NCBI GenBank assembly: GCA_945787595.1
Contig: CALZJV010000091.1
Coordinates: 1 to 30,200, forward strand
DNA from: an uncultured Desulfobacterales bacterium
GTDB taxonomy: Bacteria > Desulfobacterota > Desulfobacteria > Desulfobacterales > JAFDCJ01
Reading direction: 5' to 3'
Length of the DNA stretch: 30,200 nucleotides
In this document: positions 23,248 to 30,200 of the stretch, piece after piece
Position numbering within the stretch: position 1 is the stretch's first letter
How the letters are laid out: each line of letters starts with the position of its first letter
The notes under the pieces: model-generated
Told to the model about the DNA's origin: nothing
What the model saw: the letters and a program-made list of their open reading frames with translations, nothing else
Databases searched by the model: none
Translations under genes and position numbers: made by a program

Positions 23248-24975
23248 CTATCCCATCAGCTCTTGTAAGTGTTCCCTGGCAAATTGGATGGTGTCATCCA
23301 AAGTGAGTGCCATTTGATAGTAACGGATGGCTTTTTGTTTATCACCCATTTGACGGTAATTGGCGGCGATGTTTGCATAATCAATGGCAGAAGAAGGATC
23401 GAGTTCTATCACCTTTTGAAACTCTTCAATGGCTCTTTCGTGCTCTTTTAATTTAAAATGGCAGAACCCCATCAAATTGTAAATATCCGTCCTGCGGCTA
23501 TCCAGCTTTTCTCCTTCCTGAAGATTTTTTAGGGCCTGGCGGTATTCCCCCATTTCTTTTAAGGCAACCCCCAAATAAGAATAAATGCTTGGAATGTCCT
23601 GTTTGGTGGGATTGAGCGTCAGCGCCCGTCGTAGACAGGCGAGGGCAGTCTTCGGTTCATTGATTGTCAAGTTGCAGGCGCCCAGGTAAAAGTGAACATA
23701 ATACTTTCCCGGTAGCATTTTATCCATGGCCTTCAGTTCGAAAATGGCTTCCGCAGCTGGTTTGTTTTCAAAAATATGTTTGGCCGAAAACATGGCGACA
23801 CTGGTTCCCAGTGATCTTTCTCTAAAATGAGCGCCGGGGATGATTGTATAAAAGGCAGGTATCGCAAGTTGAGAATGCATCGTATTTATTGCCAGCACTT
23901 CCATGTCATTTTCTGCCAAAGCAGAAAGGCAGTTGAAAATTTCAGTTTTCAAATTGTTGTCTGCAAGATAAGGTAAACTTTTGATATCTAACTCTTTTCC
24001 GGGGTTTGTCACGAAATCGGCTTCTTCGATGGTGTTAAATTTCGGCAGACCGCTGGCGACATAATTGGAGCCGGTGTTAAAATCTCCGGCCAGTTGAGCG
24101 ACTTCGGTTAAGGCCCGGCTCAGGGCTTTTTGTGGATCCGGGGTGGTGCCCGCGGTCCAGACTATTTCGCTCAAATGCGGGAAAGTGGCCGGATCATGTG
24201 CCAGGACACCTACCGTGGGTATACCGGTATCCAGCGAAAAATCTGATATAAAGATGTTTACACCGGCATTTTTGTACTTTTCTAGCATTTCAACTACCAG
24301 CGGATCGGTGACCGATTGCGGCCGAATTGCAGGGACTTTTAATTTATTATGGCTGATGATGGATGAGGTGTGGCGCTCGACGATTTCGCAAATACCCTGG
24401 ATCAGTGCTTCCTCCACGCAATTTCCGGCCGATGGCCCGTTGAACTCATTAATGGAAAAAAACCAGTCAAAAGGAATGAGAAGTTCCTTTTCCTGGGTGA
24501 GATTGTAACCATGGGTCCATTTTAGTGCTAGATTTTCAAATATTTTTCGGGAAAGCATCAAATCATCCGATTCATCGTGGACGGATTGGGCGATCATTTC
24601 AAAAGCGATGGCATCATCTTTGACATTGGTATATTTATCGATGAAAAAGTTATCCGGACTCGTCGCAAAACTAAAGAAGCTGAACCGTTCAGCCAGTTCC
24701 ATGACGGCACTGGCCTCGGCCTGGGGGGGAGTACCGCCTTTGCCCATCTGTTTTTTTGTGCCGATGACAGCCGCGGCGTCATTGCCGCAGGTGCTAAAAT
24801 AAATCGGGATGTTTAAGCGGCCATTATCGATGCGAATCGTATTTTTTAAAATATCAAGATCAATATTTTTTAATTTGGTCTTGAAACGTTTCACTGTTTC
24901 TTCCGGTGGCAGTATTTTATCCTGATCCAGAGTAAACCGTTTATAGGCATCTTTTAAAGTGATGGTGTGTTTCAT
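23248..24975 (-). CDS. ycaO: YcaO cyclodehydratase-like protein with C-terminal TPR repeats
   Basis: 575 residues from ATG 24975 (MKHTITLKDAYKRFTLDQDK) with AGGAGA six bases upstream; the open frame to 25017 is ignored. The ATP-binding YcaO core has QAEASAVMELAERFS (about 85-99) and NCVEEALIQGICEIVERH (about 185-205), whose glutamates coordinate Mg-ATP. From about residue 420 there are at least four TPR-like helical pairs (YYVHFYLGACNLTINEPKTA; YSYLGVALKEMGEYRQALKN; YNLMGFCHFKLKEHERAIEE; YANIAANYRQMGDKQKAIRY). Length and layout match E. coli YcaO, which supports RimO-dependent methylthiolation of ribosomal protein S12. No precursor peptide or TfuA partner is visible, so a housekeeping role is favoured over peptide natural product synthesis. 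Confidence 0.9.
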   Translation of the reverse strand: MKHTITLKDAYKRFTLDQDKILPPEETVKRFKTKLKNIDLDILKNTIRIDNGRLNIPIYFSTCGNDAAAVIGTKKQMGKGGTPPQAEASAVMELAERFSFFSFATSPDNFFIDKYTNVKDDAIAFEMIAQSVHDESDDLMLSRKIFENLALKWTHGYNLTQEKELLIPFDWFFSINEFNGPSAGNCVEEALIQGICEIVERHTSSIISHNKLKVPAIRPQSVTDPLVVEMLEKYKNAGVNIFISDFSLDTGIPTVGVLAHDPATFPHLSEIVWTAGTTPDPQKALSRALTEVAQLAGDFNTGSNYVASGLPKFNTIEEADFVTNPGKELDIKSLPYLADNNLKTEIFNCLSALAENDMEVLAINTMHSQLAIPAFYTIIPGAHFRERSLGTSVAMFSAKHIFENKPAAEAIFELKAMDKMLPGKYYVHFYLGACNLTINEPKTALACLRRALTLNPTKQDIPSIYSYLGVALKEMGEYRQALKNLQEGEKLDSRRTDIYNLMGFCHFKLKEHERAIEEFQKVIELDPSSAIDYANIAANYRQMGDKQKAIRYYQMALTLDDTIQFAREHLQELMG

Positions 24976-25116
24976 CGAGTTTCTCCTGATGGTGTTATTG
25001 GCATAATCGTTCAGCATCTAAGATAAAACCGAATTCTGGAAATTCCAGTAGGATATTCAATGCGTTTTTCAATTGACCTTGTTTTGTTGATTTGATAAAG
25101 AAAATTGTTTATACGT

Positions 25117-25189
25117 GGGGATGTAGCTCAGATGGGAGAGCGCGGCGTTCGCAACGCCGAGGTCAGGGGTTCGATCCCCCTCATCTCCA
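25117..25189 (+). tRNA. tRNA-Ala, anticodon CGC
   Basis: Acceptor GGGGATG pairs with CATCTCC and includes the G3-U70 wobble that identifies alanine tRNA. The D-arm (TAGCTCAGATGGGAGAGC), anticodon stem CGGCG/CGCCG with loop TTCGCAA (anticodon CGC, codon GCG), variable AGGTC and TTCGATC T-loop are all regular. The discriminator is A; CCA is not encoded. A single-copy minor Ala isoacceptor is implied. Confidence 0.95.
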
Positions 25190-25555
25190 CTCATCCACTT
25201 AAAATCATTATATATATTCTGGTTTATCAACTTACAGCGCTGTATATAGCATACAGATAGGATATAAAAAACTTAACAGCTCAGCAGGCAATTGTATTTA
25301 TTACCAGACAATTTGTAACCATTTCAAGCCATTTCGGCTCTTTATGAACGATGGCTCAGTCTTACCGGGCTATCTCAGAGTAAGTACGTGATAGTGCTTC
25401 ATTCTGACCTCCTTTCACGGGTGGTTCATCGCTTGGTGGGCCACCCATTTTTTATGCTGCTATTTCTTGAAGGCAAATATCTGAAGACTCCGGAAGTTCA
25501 TGAAATTTCATTGATTATTACTAAATATGGCTTATATTTTATTCCAACATTGAAA

Positions 25556-25576
25556 ACCTGGTCCTCTGGGCCAGGT
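25556..25576. repeat. Hairpin with loop TCCTCTGGG, copy 1
   Basis: ACCTGG-TCCTCTGGG-CCAGGT. The same nine-base loop appears in the hairpin at 25813-25832 on a different but still paired stem. The preceding DNA (25190-25555) after the tRNA holds no gene I can support. Confidence 0.6.
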
Positions 25577-25607
25577 CAGAGAAGATTGGCTGTGCCGTAA
25601 ACATATG

Positions 25608-25778
25608 CCGTGGAATGATGGAATACTGGAATGTTGGAATACTGAAGATCCGCGTTTGGCTAAATGAGATCTATTTTTATATGGAAGGCATGGATCAGAA
25701 AATAAAATCAGACCATCATCCGTTTTTGATTCCCAATATGCCATTTTTCCACCATTCCATTTTTCCACTATTCCGTGG
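25608..25778. repeat. Foldback with TGGAATA-period inverted arms
   Basis: Left arm 25608-25647 (CCGTGGAATGATGGAATACT and on) and right arm 25741-25778, which reverse complemented begins CCACGGAATAGTGGAAAAAT, are inverted copies of an 8-10 base TGGAATA/TGGAAAAA period. A 15-base hairpin CACCCC-TAT-GGGGTG follows at about 25791-25805. The minus-strand open frame 25532-25792 is made of this repeat and is not called. Confidence 0.65.
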
Positions 25779-25812
25779 GGGTCCAAGCACACCCCTATGG
25801 GGTGAGACCAAA

Positions 25813-25832
25813 GCCGGGTCCTCTGGGCCCGG
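25813..25832. repeat. Hairpin with loop TCCTCTGGG, copy 2
   Basis: CCGGG-TCCTCTGGG-CCCGG. Compared with copy 1 the loop is unchanged, while the middle stem pair T-A is replaced by G-C, a compensatory change. It lies 92 bases before hisB. Confidence 0.6.
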
Positions 25833-25924
25833 ATTCTTTACAAATTAATTCTGGAAAAGTTCGCCAGTCCAGGCGATCTCGGTTTCAAACTATTTACCTT
25901 AAAGAAGGATACCCTATATTCAGT

Positions 25925-26512
25925 ATGAATAGAACAGCCGACATCGAAAGAGAAACGACAGAGACCCAAATAAGGGTTTCATTGAAGTTGGACGGAAAGG
26001 GGAAAACGGAGATATCCAGTGGAATTCCTTTTTTTGACCACATGCTCACCCTGTTTACCGTGCATGGGTTCTTTGATCTTATTTTGCATGCCAAAGGAGA
26101 CATAGAGGTCGATTTTCACCATACGGTGGAAGATGTTGGGCTGGCACTTGGACAGGCAGTAGCGGAAGCCATAGGCGAGCGCAAGGGAATAAGACGTTAC
26201 GGTCATGCCGTTACCCCCATGGATGACGCTCTGGCTGCTGTCACAGTTGATTTGTCCAATCGTCCCTTTCTGGTTTATAATACGCCGGAACCGGCTGTAT
26301 CAGAGATTGGGCTCAGCCCCTCTTTGGCCAAGGAATTCTTTAGGGCACTCGCGAACCGAGCAGGCATGAATTTACATATCAATGTCTCATACGGAGAAAA
26401 TGAACACCATGTAATTGAATCAATCTTCAAGGCATTCGGCCGAGCTCTGGACCAGGCTTCAGCCTTCGACAAACGGATTACCGGGGTTCGGTCATCTAAG
26501 GGCGTTCTGTGA
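25925..26512 (+). CDS. hisB: Imidazoleglycerol-phosphate dehydratase
   Basis: HisB dehydrates imidazole glycerol phosphate to imidazole acetol phosphate in histidine synthesis, with two Mn2+ per site. The start at ATG 25925 (MNRTADIERETTETQIRVSL) gives exactly 195 residues, the monofunctional family length. Metal-ligand motifs are FFDHML, DFHHTVEDVG and ENEHHVIES. The upstream open frame (to 25775) is repeat DNA. GAAGGA lies about 15 bases upstream, rather far. hisA follows after 305 bases; hisH, usually between them, is absent. Confidence 0.95.
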   Translation: MNRTADIERETTETQIRVSLKLDGKGKTEISSGIPFFDHMLTLFTVHGFFDLILHAKGDIEVDFHHTVEDVGLALGQAVAEAIGERKGIRRYGHAVTPMDDALAAVTVDLSNRPFLVYNTPEPAVSEIGLSPSLAKEFFRALANRAGMNLHINVSYGENEHHVIESIFKAFGRALDQASAFDKRITGVRSSKGVL

Positions 26513-26606
26513 ACATAAAATGTTACGTTACCAATCATAGTTTGTTGTATTTATTTCTGCTTCAGCCCCTTATTATAACAAATTGATATAGCATAATAAA
26601 CGATTG

Positions 26607-26726
26607 CCTAAAGTGATCTAAAGTGCCTAAAATGCCTAAAATTAAGGAAACGCTCCGCTCAATCTTTTTTAAAATTGACAGAATTCCACAATTTTAGCTC
26701 ATTTTAGTCATTTTAAATCTTAGCTC
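26607..26726. repeat. Foldback with CTAAAATG-period inverted arms
   Basis: Left arm 26607-26643 (CCTAAAGTGATCTAAAGTGC then CTAAAATGCCTAAAATT) and right arm 26690-26726 (AATTTTAGCTCATTTTAGTC and on) are inverted copies of an 8-10 base period around a centre with AAACGCTCCGCTC. It separates hisB from hisA, an unusual split of his genes. The remaining bases 26727-26817 are AT-rich. Confidence 0.65.
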
Positions 26727-26817
26727 ATATTTTTTATAAAATTCAGCCTTTTGAAATTCAAATAGAATAATTTGCTCTGATAATGTGACAAATTCAAATA
26801 AAATATTTCTTTAAAAA

Positions 26818-27549
26818 ATGCTCATTATACCCGCAGTTGATATTAAAAATGGAAAGTGCGTAAGGCTTGTTCAGGGACGTATGGAAGATGAGACGGTGTT
26901 CTCCAATGATCCAGTTGCCATGGCCCAAAAATGGGGCCTGGCAGGCGCTGAATTAATTCATGTAATTGATTTGGACGGCGCCTTTGAAAAAAGTCCGCAA
27001 AACATTGATGCCATTAAAAACATAGTCAAAACCGTCCATACTCCGATTCAACTTGGTGGCGGTATTCGCACTGAACGAACAATCCGGATGTTTCTTGATA
27101 TGGGTGTAGACCGGGTCATTATCGGATCTGAAGCGATACATAATCCGCAATTGGTAGAGAAGGCCGCCCGGGATTTTCCCGGTCAAATCATAGTTGGTAT
27201 TGACGCCCGCAATGGGCGTGTTGCCATCGAAGGCTGGACCGAAACCACACATACCAAGGCCCTTGACCTGGCCAAACGGTTTCAAAATTGCGGTGTTGCC
27301 GCTATAAATTTTACCGATATTTACCGGGATGGGATGCAAACGGGACCTAACATAGAGGAGACCCAGCGACTGGCAGACGCAATTAGTATCCCTGTTGTAG
27401 CCTCCGGTGGTGTCTGTACCATCAAAGACATTCAAAATCTTCTGCCCCTGGAAGCATCCGGCGTTACAGGGATCATAACGGGTAAAGCACTATATAGTGG
27501 AACATTAGATTTTAAAGAAGCCTTATCAGTGGCGCAATCAAAGGAATAG
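26818..27549 (+). CDS. hisA: Phosphoribosylformimino-5-aminoimidazole carboxamide ribotide isomerase
   Basis: HisA catalyses the Amadori isomerisation of ProFAR to PRFAR, the step before HisFH. The 243-residue (beta/alpha)8 barrel begins MLIIPAVDIKNGKCVRLVQG with catalytic Asp8, and the second catalytic aspartate is Asp129 in GQIIVGIDARNG. The phosphate-binding glycines are IQLGGGIR and PVVASGGV. No ribosome site is clear before ATG 26818 (an A-rich leader). hisF is not seen downstream, since dnaG follows. Confidence 0.95.
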   Translation: MLIIPAVDIKNGKCVRLVQGRMEDETVFSNDPVAMAQKWGLAGAELIHVIDLDGAFEKSPQNIDAIKNIVKTVHTPIQLGGGIRTERTIRMFLDMGVDRVIIGSEAIHNPQLVEKAARDFPGQIIVGIDARNGRVAIEGWTETTHTKALDLAKRFQNCGVAAINFTDIYRDGMQTGPNIEETQRLADAISIPVVASGGVCTIKDIQNLLPLEASGVTGIITGKALYSGTLDFKEALSVAQSKE

Positions 27550-27631
27550 CACTTGATGTTTTTCTTGCATTTTGTTTTCATGAAATTGATCCCGCTCTTG
27601 TGTTGCGACTCGGGAGGCAGGAAAAAATTCC

Positions 27632-27660
27632 TTGACAAACTCAGCGTTTAGAATTAGTTT
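27632..27660 (+). promoter_or_regulatory. Candidate promoter of dnaG-rpoD
   Basis: TTGACA (27632-27637), 17 bases, TAGTTT (27655-27660). Perfect -35 and a weak -10, 183 bases before the dnaG start. TCACGGTTAA lies just downstream (27661-27670) and also occurs before asd at 731-740, next to a CGGTTAACCG palindrome; its meaning is unknown. Confidence 0.4.
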
Positions 27661-27842
27661 TCACGGTTAAACTCAGCTGGTATATGATCTAGGCCTTTAT
27701 TGCATTTCCCGGGGATCTTTTCATAAAAAACAATTACTTTCGGATACTTAAATTTTGGCATATGTAATTGGCTAAGCGTTGATTCCAAGACCCTACCACA
27801 ACAATTGTCTTGCCTGTTTCACAGCAATGGAGGTTACTGTTA

Positions 27843-29735
27843 TTGGCAGGTTTTATTCCTGAAGATAAAATTTCAGAAATTAAGCATGCAGCTGATATTG
27901 TGGATGTCGTTTCAGAGGCCGTGCTTTTGAAGAAAGCAGGTCAAAACTTCATCGGTCTTTGTCCGTTTCATGCAGAAAAAACGCCGTCTTTTACGGTAAG
28001 CCCGGACAAACAGATTTTCTATTGTTTCGGTTGCGGCAGCGGGGGAAATGTCTTCAGTTTCCTTATGAAACAGGAGGGACTTTCATTTCCGGAAACTGCA
28101 CGAAAACTTGCCAAACGTTATGGCATCGATCTTCCGATCAAACCGCTCTCACTGGATCAAAAAAGGAAGATCAGCGAAAGGGAAGGTCTGCTCGATATCA
28201 ATCGGCGGGCCATGGATTTTTTTCATCAAGCCTTGTGCCGCGGCACTGAAGGACAAGCGGCGAGATCATATCTTACTCAAAGGGGGATAGCGCAAAAAAC
28301 CATTGATGACCATAAACTCGGTTACGCGCCTGATGGTTGGGATCATCTGCTAAATTATTTTGCTAACCAACAAATATCTCTCGCTCTGATCGAAAAAACC
28401 GGCCTTATTCTCCCCAGGAAAAGTAAGAGCGGCTACTACGATCGCTTCCGGAATCGGATTATGTTTCCGATTATTGATACCAACATGCAGGTGATTGGGT
28501 TTGGTGGCCGAGTGTTGGACGATTCTTTACCGAAATATCTTAATTCTCCGGAAACTCCGGTTTATAACAAGGGCCGGTCCCTCTACGGCATTCAACAGGC
28601 CAAAGAGAAATGTCGAGCCACAGGCACGGTATACATTGTTGAAGGATACCTGGATCTTTTAGCGCTTTATCAGCATGGCATCCATAATGTTGTAGCTACC
28701 CTCGGGACTGCTTTAACTTCAGACCATGTGAGGCTGTTAACCCGCTATGCCGGACGCATGGTTCTAGTCTATGATTCTGATGAAGCCGGAATTCGTTCTG
28801 CTCAACGTTGCATTGGCACCTTTTGGAGGGAACATGTTGACTTTCGCAGACAGGATGTATTCAGCGAGAAAAAAGCAGATACCCATATTCTGGTTTTACC
28901 GACCGGTCATGATCCGGATTCATACGTGTTTGAACACGGGCCAGAAGCGTTTCTAGAAGCTGCGTCCGAGTCACCGGGTATCATAACATTTCTCATGAAC
29001 CGTGCCGTTGATAAACACGGACTTTCCACCGAGGGGAAAATACATATTATTTCAGAACTGCAACAAACTCTGGCCGCCATTAATGATAGTGTGGCTCAGG
29101 CATTGTACATCAAGCAGCTTGCGGAAAGAATCGGCATTGCAGAAACTGCTATTCTGGAGCGAATAAGAGACATAACAGCCAATAAATCGAGAATCGGAAC
29201 TACCGATGTTCCCTCAAATGCGCCGCTGTCCGGCTCACAAATAGGTGTCGAAGAAGAATCAGTTTCGGAGGGCAAGGGACCAGATGGTATTTCTACAGGT
29301 AACCGCATAGAACGGCAGATCATTGCGATGATGATTCAATTCCCTGAGATTTTGCCCGATGTTAACAACTACAAGGTTTTGGAATTATTTAATGATGAGA
29401 CGCTTAAAGGCATCGGGGAATCTATTTTAGAATGCAACCCGACTTCCACTGAGCAGGTTTCAGAGTTGATGTCTCAAGTCGGTGACCAAAAACAAGCGTT
29501 GATCGCCTCTTTGGCGATGGGGGACGAGTCCTGGAATAGAAAAGGTTGTCTAAGGCTTCTTGGAAAGTTTGTTGAAAGCGGGCGGAAACTTCGAGAAGGT
29601 GGTGTACTGGAGAGGCAAATCAAAGCGGCTGAGAAGAGCAATGATCATGCGCTACTGCTACAACTGTTATCTAAAAAGCAAAAAATGGCCGTACGCAGTG
29701 AGAAACAAAAAATGGCCATGTTGAATGAAAGCTAA
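27843..29735 (+). CDS. dnaG: DNA primase
   Basis: DnaG makes RNA primers at the replication fork. The start is TTG 27843 (MAGFIPEDKISEIKHAADIV), ten bases after GGAGG (27828-27832) and matching the family; an upstream TTG at 27810 adds 11 unrelated residues. The zinc ribbon has Cys40, His43, Cys61 and Cys64 (CPFHAEKTPSF...YCFGCGSGGNVF). The TOPRIM fold has VEGYLD with Glu267 and DSDEAG with Asp311/Asp313. The C-terminal region, which should bind DnaB helicase, ends unusually with a near repeat KKQKMAVRSEKQKMAML. Length 630. rpoD follows after 90 bases as in the macromolecular synthesis operon; rpsU is not upstream. Confidence 0.96.
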   Translation: MAGFIPEDKISEIKHAADIVDVVSEAVLLKKAGQNFIGLCPFHAEKTPSFTVSPDKQIFYCFGCGSGGNVFSFLMKQEGLSFPETARKLAKRYGIDLPIKPLSLDQKRKISEREGLLDINRRAMDFFHQALCRGTEGQAARSYLTQRGIAQKTIDDHKLGYAPDGWDHLLNYFANQQISLALIEKTGLILPRKSKSGYYDRFRNRIMFPIIDTNMQVIGFGGRVLDDSLPKYLNSPETPVYNKGRSLYGIQQAKEKCRATGTVYIVEGYLDLLALYQHGIHNVVATLGTALTSDHVRLLTRYAGRMVLVYDSDEAGIRSAQRCIGTFWREHVDFRRQDVFSEKKADTHILVLPTGHDPDSYVFEHGPEAFLEAASESPGIITFLMNRAVDKHGLSTEGKIHIISELQQTLAAINDSVAQALYIKQLAERIGIAETAILERIRDITANKSRIGTTDVPSNAPLSGSQIGVEEESVSEGKGPDGISTGNRIERQIIAMMIQFPEILPDVNNYKVLELFNDETLKGIGESILECNPTSTEQVSELMSQVGDQKQALIASLAMGDESWNRKGCLRLLGKFVESGRKLREGGVLERQIKAAEKSNDHALLLQLLSKKQKMAVRSEKQKMAMLNES

Positions 29736-29825
29736 AGATTTAAGGAAACATATTGTTCTTTGACTGCGAAGGATTTTGGTGCCGATTGCGGTTGATAAAT
29801 TGAGGTATTTGGGAGGCAGGATTAA

Positions 29826-30200
29826 ATGGCCAGAAAAGCTGCTGAAATAAAGGAAAGCAGTAAAAAGACTCAAGTGAAAGCACCCGTTAATAAAGGTTCT
29901 GATAAAAGGAGAACTGCCAAAAGAACCGTTAAAAAGGGTCCTGCAAAAAAAGGTGTTTACAATCAGAAAGACAGCAGAAAAATAACACCTAAGGTAATCA
30001 AGACGCTGGTGTCCAAAGGAAAAAAACAGGGATATTTAACCTATGATGAAATAAACGAGATGCTGCCGAAAGATATGCTGTCCGTCGAGCAAATTGATGA
30101 GACCCTGATGTTGTTTTATGCTAACAATATAGAGGTAGTCGATGAAAAACATCAAAAGAAAGTCGTAAAACTTAAAAAATCAAAAGAGAAGAAGGCGACA
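29826..30200 (+). CDS. rpoD: RNA polymerase sigma-70 factor, N-terminal part (runs off window)
   Basis: 125 codons from ATG 29826, with GGGAGG at 29811-29816. A basic, low-complexity leader (MARKAAEIKESSKKTQVKAP through RRTAKRTVKKGPAKKG) precedes region 1.1: TPKVIKTLVSKGKKQGYLTY, DEINEMLPKDMLSVEQIDET, LMLFYANNIEVVD. Region 1.1 keeps free sigma from binding DNA. A second Lys-rich stretch ends the visible part. The Lys/Ala-rich leader of about 50 residues is longer than in E. coli RpoD. Conserved regions 2-4 lie outside. Confidence 0.92.
   Translation, partial: MARKAAEIKESSKKTQVKAPVNKGSDKRRTAKRTVKKGPAKKGVYNQKDSRKITPKVIKTLVSKGKKQGYLTYDEINEMLPKDMLSVEQIDETLMLFYANNIEVVDEKHQKKVVKLKKSKEKKAT

Noticed and set aside
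23248..24975. RiPP biosynthesis cluster around YcaO
   Set aside because: No precursor peptide, TfuA, dehydrogenase or transporter gene is adjacent; the TPR tail and length match the housekeeping E. coli type.
25232..25255. ACAGCGCTGT and CTGTATATAGCATACAG as a LexA box
   Set aside because: Spacing is one base off the enterobacterial box, the lineage is not expected to use that box, and there is no SOS gene nearby.
25532..25792. 86-codon minus frame
   Set aside because: Made of the TGGAATA foldback and hairpins; low-complexity pattern, no start signal.

Overview
The window looks like a chromosomal segment of a mesophilic, Gram-negative Desulfobacterota (Desulfobacterales-like) bacterium. This is inferred from the style of the housekeeping proteins (dnaG-rpoD order, FolE2, AlgH/YqgE, large dynamin-like protein, YcaO-TPR), from moderate GC, and from the heavy load of short-period foldback repeats between genes. 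No taxonomic marker here is decisive.

Layout. 1-89: start of an aldo/keto reductase on the minus strand. 785-2608: asd (broken), greA and rpoZ on plus. 2695-4349: a large hairpin, then a TtcA-like tRNA thiolase overlapping folE2. 4393-11780 is an accessory and decay zone. It holds two near-identical 3' tails of a tyrosine recombinase, a PIN toxin-antitoxin pair between them, a DUF433/DUF5615 pair after them, a pentapeptide-repeat protein with a TIR/Rossmann-like tail, an internally deleted IS with both terminal repeats, a foldback element with 21-bp perfect arms, and a decayed IHF gene. 11788-16372 (minus): PBP4-type carboxypeptidase, D-aminoacyl-tRNA deacylase and Tex. 16572-16850: a MITE-like element with perfect 18-bp inverted ends and a 6-bp target duplication, lying just upstream of a triple-GAF class III cyclase (16921-19527). 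19827-23037: AlgH/YqgE, an unlisted 50-residue four-cysteine protein, and a dynamin-like GTPase whose Walker A motif is missing. 23248-24975 (minus): YcaO with a TPR tail. 25117-25189: tRNA-Ala(CGC). 25925-27549: hisB and hisA. 27843-30200: dnaG and the start of rpoD.

Two patterns cut across the window. First, three otherwise well-preserved genes (asd, the DUF5615 toxin, the dynamin-like GTPase) each appear to lack a short internal piece (about 14, 45-50 and 36-39 nt) that falls on a conserved core motif; a fourth (IHF) carries a 1-nt frameshift. Either the genome suffers small deletions or the assembly does. Second, most large intergenic gaps hold a pair of inverted arms, each arm built of degenerate repeats of about 7-10 nt. 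The motif differs from locus to locus, and the elements are often accompanied by small GC hairpins such as TCCGCC-N3-GGCGGA or a GCTTCGCTC core. These foldbacks, together with the two MITE-like elements, are the least explained structure here.
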